Notes under the pieces: model-generated
Databases searched by the model: none
What the model was told of the DNA's origin: nothing
Seen by the model: the letters and a program-made list of their open reading frames with translations, nothing else
Position numbers and translations under genes: made by a program
In this document: piece by piece, positions 35,649 to 41,041 of the stretch
How the letters are laid out: every line of letters begins with the position of its first letter
How positions within the stretch are numbered: the stretch's first letter is position 1
DNA from: Asanoa iriomotensis
GTDB lineage: Bacteria; Actinomycetota; Actinomycetes; Mycobacteriales; Micromonosporaceae
Assembly (NCBI RefSeq): GCF_016862515.1
Contig: NZ_BONC01000069.1
Span: 1 to 41,041, forward strand
Reading direction: 5' to 3'
Length of the DNA stretch: 41,041 nt

Positions 35649-36791
35649 GTGAGTTTCGCGACGTTGACGGTGGTGTCGGCGGTGGCGCTCCTCGGGCCGC
35701 TGCTCGCGCTGCCCCGCCGCTGGCACGTGCCGGTGCTGCTGGGCGAACTGGTGGCCGGTGTGCTGCTCGGACCGTCGGTCGCCGGTTATCTCAACCCCGG
35801 TGAGGCGACGTTCGCGTTCCTGGCCAACGTCGGTTTCGCGTTGGTGATGTTCGTGGCCGGCTCGCACGTCCCTGTCCGCGACCGCCGGTTGGCGCCCTCG
35901 CTGCGCGTCGGGCTCGGTCGGGCCGCGGCGGTGGGCGCGTTGGCGGCACCCCTCGGCTGGGCGGCCGCGACGATCTTCGGGACCGGCCACGCGGCCCTCT
36001 ACGCGGTGTTGATCGCGTCCTCCTCCGCGGCGCTGGTGCTCCCGATCGTCGACGAGGAGCGGCTCGCCGGCGAACGGGTGCTGCAGACGGTCGCGCAAGT
36101 AGCGATCGCGGACGCCGCGTGCGTGGTCGCCCTGCCGCTGGTGATCGACCCGTCCACCGCCGGTCGGTCCGCAGCGGGCGCGGTCGCGGTGGTCGCGTGC
36201 TCGGTGCTGCTGTTCGTGGCACTGCGGGCGCTGGAACGGTCGGGCCTTCGCAAACGCGCCCACCGCGTCTCGGAGAAGCGTGGGTTCGCGCTGGAGATGC
36301 GGATCAACCTGGTGCTCCTCTTCGCACTCTCGGCGTTGGCGGTGACGACGCACGTGTCGATCCTGCTGGCGGGTTTCTGCTTCGGCCTCGCCGTAGCGGC
36401 CGTCGGCGAGCCACGCCGGCTCGCCAAACAGCTGTTCGCCCTGACGGAGGGATTCCTCGGCCCGCTGTTCTTCGTCTGGCTCGGCGCGTCCCTGCCGCTC
36501 GCGGCGGTCGGGAGCCACCCGTCGAGCGTGCTGCTGGGGCTCGTCCTCGGCGGGTTCGCGATCGCCGCGCACCTGGCGATGCGGGCGACCGGCCAGCCGC
36601 TGGCCTTGGGCGGCCTGGCCGCCGCGCAGTTGGGCCTTCCGGTCGCGGCCGTGGCCGTGGGCGAACAGACCGGCGTGCTGCGCGCGGAGGAGTCGGCCGC
36701 GATCGTCATCGCCGCGCTGGTGAGCACGGCCGTCGCCACCGCATGCGGGGCACTCGCCGCGCGGCGCCGGACCGCGATGATCGAGCGTTAG
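35649..36791 (+). CDS. CPA2-family cation:proton antiporter
   Basis: This 380-residue membrane protein has the Na+/H+ exchanger fold: helices from LTVVSAVALLGPLLALP, the GELVAGVLLGPSV element, and helices to AIVIAALVSTAVATACG. There is no C-terminal RCK/TrkA domain, so it is the short form of KefB-like antiporters. Its ion is not predictable, sodium or potassium being most likely. The GTG at 35649 begins only 12 nt after the ApbE stop, so it may be the last gene of the flavin operon, which would be unusual. Alternatively it has its own start signal. Confidence 0.85.
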   Translation: MSFATLTVVSAVALLGPLLALPRRWHVPVLLGELVAGVLLGPSVAGYLNPGEATFAFLANVGFALVMFVAGSHVPVRDRRLAPSLRVGLGRAAAVGALAAPLGWAAATIFGTGHAALYAVLIASSSAALVLPIVDEERLAGERVLQTVAQVAIADAACVVALPLVIDPSTAGRSAAGAVAVVACSVLLFVALRALERSGLRKRAHRVSEKRGFALEMRINLVLLFALSALAVTTHVSILLAGFCFGLAVAAVGEPRRLAKQLFALTEGFLGPLFFVWLGASLPLAAVGSHPSSVLLGLVLGGFAIAAHLAMRATGQPLALGGLAAAQLGLPVAAVAVGEQTGVLRAEESAAIVIAALVSTAVATACGALAARRRTAMIER

Positions 36792-36812
36792 CGGCCGCGG
36801 CCCGCCGCATGA

Positions 36813-37037
36813 TCATCGCCTCAGGCGACCGGACCGCAGGAGCTCCACGCTCCGGCGGTACTCGTCCTCGCCGATCTCGCCGCGGGCGAATCGCTCCTCG
36901 AGGATGCGTTGCGCGTCGTCGTCGCTTCGCGACCTCCCGGCCGCGCGCCAGAACAGCGCGACGACCACCCCTAGCAGGACGATGACGAGTACGCCGAAGA
37001 ACGACACGTACGCCATCCCGAACCCGTGTCCCAGCAT
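36813..37037 (-). CDS. Small SHOCT-domain membrane protein
   Basis: This 74-residue protein has one membrane helix (VSFFGVLVIVLLGVVVALFW) and a C-terminal SHOCT motif (ILEERFARGEIGEDEYRRSVELL). SHOCT is a short helical oligomerisation motif of unknown use. The ATG at 37037 has AAGGTGA 5 nt upstream, and that sequence includes the TGA stop of the CBS-BON gene, so translation is coupled. It is the last gene of the stress-protein operon. Confidence 0.83.
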   Translation of the reverse strand: MLGHGFGMAYVSFFGVLVIVLLGVVVALFWRAAGRSRSDDDAQRILEERFARGEIGEDEYRRSVELLRSGRLRR

Positions 37038-37042
37038 GAATC

Positions 37043-37729
37043 TCACCTTCTCCCGCCCGCGACGTGCCGGCGGTCCCGGACCACGCTGGTGTCGTCGTGG
37101 TCCCACGCCAGCCGGTCGACCACTTCGACGACGCCGGCGACCGTGCCGGAGAGGTCGACCAGGAGCCGAGCGAGGCTGCGGCTCTGGACCCGGCCGGTGA
37201 GCGTGACGACTCCGTCGGCGACGTCCACCTCCACCACCACCGGATCGATCCAGAGGGTACGGAGCAGCACTCCGTCGACGATCTCAGCGCGGATGTCCGC
37301 GTCACCGCGCGTGTGGATACGCAACAGGTCCCGCCGCGAGACGACGCCCACCAGGCGCCCGTCCGCGTCGACCACCGGCATCCGCTTGATCCTTTCGGAC
37401 TCCAGCCGCCGGGCGGCCGCCGCGACCGACGCCTCCGGCGCGACGACGATCGCCGGCGCGGTCATCAGGTCGGCCGCCGCGGCGCCCGGCGCGTCACCGT
37501 GGCGGCTGCCGCCGAAGACCCTGCGGTGCCGCTCGTCGCCCGTGGTCTCCACCCTGTGCAGCAGGTCGGCCTCCGACACGACGCCGACGACCCGCCCGCG
37601 GGCGTCGACGACCGGCGCGGCGCTGACACCGCTGTCGAGCAGTGCGTCGACGACCTCCCGGTACGACGCGTCCGGAGCGACGGAGACGACCTCGCGCGTC
37701 ATGACGTCCGCTACGGTCCACTGTCTCAT
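37043..37729 (-). CDS. CBS-pair plus BON-domain protein
   Basis: This 228-residue cytosolic protein has two CBS domains (about 3-55, MTREVVSVAPDASYREVVDALL; and about 85-145, MTAPAIVVAPEASVAAAARRL with the partner VVDADGRLVGVVSRRDLL) and a C-terminal BON domain (about 150-215, RTLWIDPVVVEVDVADGVVTLTGRV). CBS pairs bind adenine nucleotides, and BON may bind phospholipid or other proteins. It resembles the DosR-regulated Hrp1 type CBS proteins of mycobacteria with an added BON domain. The ATG at 37729 has AAGGGGA 7 nt upstream. It lies between the DUF1918 gene (44 nt) and the SHOCT gene (5 nt). Confidence 0.9.
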   Translation of the reverse strand: MRQWTVADVMTREVVSVAPDASYREVVDALLDSGVSAAPVVDARGRVVGVVSEADLLHRVETTGDERHRRVFGGSRHGDAPGAAAADLMTAPAIVVAPEASVAAAARRLESERIKRMPVVDADGRLVGVVSRRDLLRIHTRGDADIRAEIVDGVLLRTLWIDPVVVEVDVADGVVTLTGRVQSRSLARLLVDLSGTVAGVVEVVDRLAWDHDDTSVVRDRRHVAGGRR

Positions 37730-37773
37730 CACCGGTTCCCCTTCTCTCACGCGTCCGTTCCGTCACGTCCGCC

Positions 37774-37968
37774 TCAGGTCGTGGTGTGTGCCTCGACCCG
37801 CGAGTCAGGGCCCGGGAACACGAGCGCCTCGTGTCCGGTGTCCAGCCACCGCACGACGTAGGGAGGGCTGCCGTCCCCGTGCTTGAGCCCGATCACGACG
37901 CCGTAGCGGCGGGGATCGCCGACATGCGTGCCTTCGAGGACCAGGCGGTCGCCGACCTTCGCTTTCAT
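37774..37968 (-). CDS. DUF1918 protein
   Basis: This 64-residue protein matches DUF1918: MKAKVGDRLVLEGTHVGDPRR, GVVIGLKHGDGSPPYVVRW and LVFPGPDSRV. It is a small beta-barrel-like domain without known activity, found across actinobacteria and often near universal stress proteins. The ATG at 37968 follows AAGGGG by 8 nt and was preferred over an in-frame start at 38034. It lies 69 nt after a universal stress protein gene. Confidence 0.88.
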   Translation of the reverse strand: MKAKVGDRLVLEGTHVGDPRRYGVVIGLKHGDGSPPYVVRWLDTGHEALVFPGPDSRVEAHTTT

Positions 37969-38037
37969 CGTCGCGCCCCTTCCGCTCGTCCCACCTCGAG
38001 GTTCGTCGCCGACGTGCCGGGTCGCCACGGGCATTGG

Positions 38038-38937
38038 TCACGTCTTTTCGGGACCAGTGGGCTCCTCGTCGCGGACGACCGCGACCGGGCAGTGCGCGTG
38101 GTGCACCAACGCCTGGCTCACCGAGCCCAGGAGGAGCCCGCTGAACCCACCCCGGCCGCGCGCCCCCACGACGACCAGCGCGCTGCGGCGCGACGCCGCC
38201 ACGAAGATCGCCTCCGCGCTCGCCGTCGGGCCGGTGTGCCAACCCCACGCGGGCTCGTCGAGGCGCACCCCGCGGGCGTCCCGCCGGACCCGCACCCCCG
38301 GACGCCGGGCCTCCCAGGGCGCCACCGCCGCGTTCAGGACCCCCTCGGCCCGCGCCGCCGAGCCCTCGTCGACGGACAGGTAGACGTGTACCGCGTTCAG
38401 CGGGAGTCCGCGCGCGGCCGCCTCGTCGAAAGCGAACCCGACAACGGCGTCGGCGCCCTCCGCGCCGTCGACCCCGACGACCACGGGCGCGTCGGCCGGG
38501 AGGTCCACGGTCGGCCGGTGCACCACGACCGGGCAGTGCGCGTAGGCGACGACCTGCGCGCCGACCGATCCGAGCAGCAACTCGGGGAAGCCACCCATGC
38601 CGCGATGACCCACGACCACCAGGTCGGCCTTCCGCGACTGGTCGATCAGGGCTGTCGTGCCGCTGTCCGGCGCGAGGATCGTGCGGATCGTCAGGCGCGG
38701 GAAGTCCGCCGCGACCAACTCGACCGCGTCCGCCAGCAGCACCTCGCCGTCCGCGCCCGGATCCGGCGAGGCGACCGGCAAGGCCATGGGGCCGAGCACC
38801 CCGTACCCCAGCGGATCGATGAAGCCGTGGACCAACGTCAACGAGCCGGCGCGCCGCGCCGCGACGCCGGCGGCGTAGCGGGCCGCGGCGAGGCTGGCCG
38901 GCGAGCCGTCCACACCGGCCACGACGGTGAAGCCCAT
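38038..38937 (-). CDS. Tandem universal stress protein (USP)
   Basis: This 299-residue protein contains two UspA domains. Each ends in the nucleotide-binding loop GxxGxGG...GS: GHRGMGGFPELLLGSVGAQV in the first and GARGRGGFSGLLLGSVSQAL in the second. The first domain starts TVVAGVDGSPASLAAARYA. Both keep the full ATP-binding pattern, so both may bind ATP. The ATG at 38937 has GGAGG 10 nt upstream. An in-frame ATG at 38964 would overlap the previous gene without a binding site. It is second in the operon after the other stress protein gene. Confidence 0.92.
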   Translation of the reverse strand: MGFTVVAGVDGSPASLAAARYAAGVAARRAGSLTLVHGFIDPLGYGVLGPMALPVASPDPGADGEVLLADAVELVAADFPRLTIRTILAPDSGTTALIDQSRKADLVVVGHRGMGGFPELLLGSVGAQVVAYAHCPVVVHRPTVDLPADAPVVVGVDGAEGADAVVGFAFDEAAARGLPLNAVHVYLSVDEGSAARAEGVLNAAVAPWEARRPGVRVRRDARGVRLDEPAWGWHTGPTASAEAIFVAASRRSALVVVGARGRGGFSGLLLGSVSQALVHHAHCPVAVVRDEEPTGPEKT

Positions 38938-38956
38938 GGGCTGTCGGCCTCCGTGG

Positions 38957-39817
38957 TCAGTCATCGGTCGGTGCGGGCACGACCAGCACGGGCCGGCCGG
39001 CGTGGTGCAGGGTGGCCATCGCCACGCTGCCGAGCAGGATCTCGCGCATCGCGGAGCGTCCCCGCGAGCCGACGACCAGCGCGGCCGCCGATCGGTCCCG
39101 GGCACATCCGGCCAGCGCCGCGGCGACCGCGCGACCCGGTGGGCCCGGTCGGGCGGCCACGTGCAGCCTGGTCACGGGCGCGCTGCCCGGGCCGGCAGCG
39201 TCGTCCTCGGGCGGCTGGTCGTCATCGACCGTGACGAGCTCGAGCCGACGCGCGTCGAACAGCCGTTCGGCGGTCGCGAGCGCCGTGCGCGCGCCGTCCG
39301 AACCGTCGAAAGCCACGAGCACGGGCCCGTCGGTCAGGGCCGCGTACTCGGCGGTCAGGAGCGGGTGCGGCATGACGAGGACCGGGCGCGGCGAATGGTG
39401 CGCGACCGTGTCGGAGACACTGCCCAGCACCGCCTCGGCGCCGCCGAGGCCACGCGAGCCGACCAGCACCAGGTCCGGGTCGAGTTTCTCCGCGAGGTCG
39501 CTGAGCGCTAGCCCTTCTCCGCCGTAGCTGCGGACCACGAGCGGTTCCGCGTCCCAGCCGACCGCCCTGGCGAGAATGACACCCACCCCGGCTGTCCGGT
39601 TCGCCTCACGTTCGCCCTCGCGCTCAAGGGCCTGTGCGAAGTCGTCGACGTGGCGGGTGCCGGTCCTCAGGCGGTCCCGGAGACGCGCGTCGGCGAACGG
39701 GGGTGCCCAGAGGTGGGCGATCCAGGCGCGGGCCCCCGGGAACAGCCGCGCGCCGGCGTCGATGGCCGCGGTCGACGGCGGAGAACCGTCGAAGCCCATC
39801 AGTACCCGGGTCGCCAT
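38957..39817 (-). CDS. Tandem universal stress protein (USP), operon leader
   Basis: This 286-residue protein has two UspA domains. The first has MGFDGSPPSTAAID at its start and the loop GSRGLGGAEAVLGSVSDTV. The second has VAFDGSDGARTALATA and GSRGRSAMREILLGSVAMAT, where the second glycine of the loop is replaced by Ser-Ala, so nucleotide binding may be weaker there. The ATG at 39817 has GGAGG 5 nt upstream. It is the first gene of a run of five (two USPs, DUF1918, CBS-BON, SHOCT). A DevR-type box lies 100 nt upstream. Confidence 0.92.
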   Translation of the reverse strand: MATRVLMGFDGSPPSTAAIDAGARLFPGARAWIAHLWAPPFADARLRDRLRTGTRHVDDFAQALEREGEREANRTAGVGVILARAVGWDAEPLVVRSYGGEGLALSDLAEKLDPDLVLVGSRGLGGAEAVLGSVSDTVAHHSPRPVLVMPHPLLTAEYAALTDGPVLVAFDGSDGARTALATAERLFDARRLELVTVDDDQPPEDDAAGPGSAPVTRLHVAARPGPPGRAVAAALAGCARDRSAAALVVGSRGRSAMREILLGSVAMATLHHAGRPVLVVPAPTDD

Positions 39818-39916
39818 GGCCGCCTCCTCGGTGTCCAGCGCTGCTCGGTGCAAAGCCCTGCCTCCAGGTTGACATCCCGGGAGGCCGCGAACCGGGCCGT
39901 TCGGCGGTTGGCGACC

Positions 39917-39930
39917 GGGCCATAGGTCCC
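39917..39930. promoter_or_regulatory. DevR/OsdR-type box upstream of the stress operon
   Basis: GGGCCATAGGTCCC fits the pattern GGGnCnnnnGnCCC described for DosR-like regulators in actinobacteria. It lies 100 nt before the first stress protein gene. A partial copy lies at about 39893. Confidence 0.5.
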
Positions 39931-39950
39931 TGAACGGGCGGGACACGACA

Positions 39951-39987
39951 CCCTGGAGCCGGCGCCTCCGCGGCGCCGGCTCCAGGG
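39951..39987. terminator. Strong hairpin terminator
   Basis: A perfect 16-bp stem (arm CCCTGGAGCCGGCGCC at 39951-39966, complement at 39972-39987) with a 5-nt loop TCCGC lies 9 nt after the stop of the third USP gene. It separates that transcript from the five-gene operon. No T-tract follows. Confidence 0.75.
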
Positions 39988-39996
39988 CCGAGCTGC

Positions 39997-40857
39997 TCAG
40001 CGGACGATCAGGACCGGGCAGTCGGCGTGGTGGACGAGCTGGAGCCCGACCGAACCCGTCAGCGTGCCCGCGACGCTGCCGTGGCCACGGGTGCCGACGA
40101 CGACGAGCTGCGCGGTGTGCGACACGCCGACCAGGACGCCGGCCGCGCTGCCGTGTGCGACGAGCGTCTCCGTGGCGACGTCCGGGAACTTCTCGCGCCA
40201 GGGCGCCAGCACCTCGTCGAGCTCGGCGTGCAGCTCCGCGTCGCGGTCGGCGACGTCGTAGACCACGGGCTCCACGTCCACACCCCAGGGCGGCGTGGGC
40301 GGTATGTAGGCCCGCACCGCGATCAGCCGCGCCGCACGGGAGGCGGCCGCTCGGAAGCCTTCGGCGAGGGCGTCCAGCGACGACGGCGACCCGTCGACGC
40401 CGACCGCCACCGCGCCGGCGCCGACGTCGGGGCGACCACGGACGACGACCACGGGCACCGGCGCGTGCGTGGCCAGGCGCTGGCCGACGGAGCCGAGCAA
40501 CAGGCTGCCGAACCCGCCGCGGCCACGGTTGCCGACCACGATCGTCGCGGTGTCGGCGGCGGCCGCCAACAGCGCGGGCACCGGCGACCCGAGCACCGCG
40601 CGGCGGTCCACCGCGACGCCGGGTGCGGCCGCGCCCACCACGGCGGCCGCGTCGGCGAGGGTCGCGTTCGCCCTGTCCTCGGCCCATTCCCGCAGGATCG
40701 TGCCGCCGTCGAAACGGGCACCGTAGTAGTCCCAGTCGACGGCGTGCACCAGAACGATCGTGGCGCTGGTGCGTCGGGCCTCGTGCGCCGCCCACCGTGT
40801 CGCGGCGACGCTCGGGTCGGATCCGTCCACGCCGACGACGATCCGGGTCTTGTTCAT
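39997..40857 (-). CDS. Tandem universal stress protein (USP), monocistronic
   Basis: This 286-residue protein has two UspA domains: first VVGVDGSDPSVAATRWA with loop GNRGRGGFGSLLLGSVGQRL, second VGVDGSPSSLDALAEGF with loop GTRGHGSVAGTLTGSVGLQL. Both loops keep the GxxGxG pattern and are likely to bind ATP. The ATG at 40857 (MNKTRIVVGVDG) has GGAGAAG just upstream. It is followed by a strong hairpin and preceded, across 123 nt, by the end of a DevR-like regulator gene and a DevR-type box. Confidence 0.93.
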   Translation of the reverse strand: MNKTRIVVGVDGSDPSVAATRWAAHEARRTSATIVLVHAVDWDYYGARFDGGTILREWAEDRANATLADAAAVVGAAAPGVAVDRRAVLGSPVPALLAAAADTATIVVGNRGRGGFGSLLLGSVGQRLATHAPVPVVVVRGRPDVGAGAVAVGVDGSPSSLDALAEGFRAAASRAARLIAVRAYIPPTPPWGVDVEPVVYDVADRDAELHAELDEVLAPWREKFPDVATETLVAHGSAAGVLVGVSHTAQLVVVGTRGHGSVAGTLTGSVGLQLVHHADCPVLIVR

Positions 40858-40917
40858 CGCTTCTCCTCTCCCGGTCTCCACACGGATCAGCGTGCGGCGC
40901 GCCGCCATCGGGTGGCA

Positions 40918-40931
40918 GGGCCGAAGGGCCC
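40918..40931. promoter_or_regulatory. DevR/OsdR-type box upstream of the third USP gene
   Basis: GGGCCGAAGGGCCC fits GGGnCnnnnGnCCC and lies 61 nt before the USP start, within the gap that follows the regulator gene. Confidence 0.5.
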
Positions 40932-40980
40932 ACTGTGGACATGGCGGAGGTCCCGACCGACGCCGGACTGCTGCTCTGAC

Positions 40981-41041
40981 TCAGTGCTTCTTGCCGAGCA
41001 ACCGGGTGGCCAGGACCGCGGCCTGCGTGCGCCGCTCCAGG
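40981..41041 (-). CDS. DevR/DosR-like response regulator, C-terminal fragment (5' part outside window)
   Basis: Only the last 19 codons are visible: LERRTQAAVLATRLLGKKH and a TGA stop at 40981-40983. This matches the C-terminal helix of DosR/DevR-type NarL regulators, where M. tuberculosis DosR has GMERRTQAAVFATEL. The match is short but distinctive. The neighbouring universal stress proteins, CBS protein and the two matching boxes support the call. The gene continues beyond the right edge. Confidence 0.7.
   Translation of the reverse strand, partial: LERRTQAAVLATRLLGKKH

Noticed and set aside
38047-38063. A half-site resembling the DevR box (GGGACCAGTGGG) upstream of the DUF1918 gene
   Set aside because: Only the left half fits, and it lies inside the end of the USP coding sequence. 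The operon is already explained by the box at 39917.
40894-40905. GCGGCGCGCCGC palindrome before the third USP
   Set aside because: A simple GC palindrome of this size is expected often at this base composition and no position argument supports it.

Overview
The window is very GC-rich with strong GC bias at third codon positions, frequent GTG/TTG starts and many leaderless-looking genes. The gene families (LuxR-type two-component pair, SigE-family sigma factor, GH74-CBM2 xyloglucanase, DevR-like regulator with universal stress proteins, DUF1918) point to a filamentous actinomycete, probably Micromonosporaceae-like. That placement is inference from gene content. I see no rRNA, tRNA, CRISPR array, insertion sequence, phage gene or attachment site, and no gene-free stretch over 300 bases.

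Layout. Bases 1-6956 (minus) hold the end of a polyketide/fatty-acid synthase operon: a PfaD-type enoyl reductase followed 9 nt later by a PfaA-like iterative synthase (KS-AT-ACP-KR-DH) that runs off the left edge. Next are a convergent membrane protein (7117-7788), a NarL-type response regulator and sensor kinase pair (7807-10421), and a single-chain 1816-residue acetyl-CoA carboxylase (10473-15923). The carboxylase could supply malonyl-CoA to the neighbouring synthase. Bases 16111-19709 hold housekeeping-like accessory genes: a TMEM175-type channel, a methyltransferase, a divergent LysR/EamA pair and a small DUF4177-like protein.

Bases 19678-23588 form a locus I cannot assign: an 850-residue protein without a recognised domain, a 54-residue protein, and a diverged DUF218/YdcF-like protein. 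Then come a Tat-exported cyclase-family protein, a secreted GH74 xyloglucanase, a GNAT acetyltransferase, and a SigE-family sigma factor translationally coupled to a membrane-anchored beta-propeller protein. A previously easy-to-miss 59-residue Tat lipoprotein with an acidic tail is encoded opposite the sigma gene behind overlapping ECF-like promoters.

Bases 30133-36791 hold a KUP potassium transporter, a His-rich membrane protein, a three-gene flavin electron-transfer operon (ferric-reductase-like flavoprotein, FMN_bind protein, ApbE) and a CPA2 antiporter.

The right end (36813-41041, minus) looks like a DevR/DosR (OsdR)-type dormancy or redox regulon: SHOCT protein, CBS-BON protein, DUF1918 protein and three tandem-domain universal stress proteins. 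Two of the stress-protein promoters carry GGGnCnnnnGnCCC boxes. The last 61 bases encode the C-terminus of what appears to be the DevR-type regulator itself.
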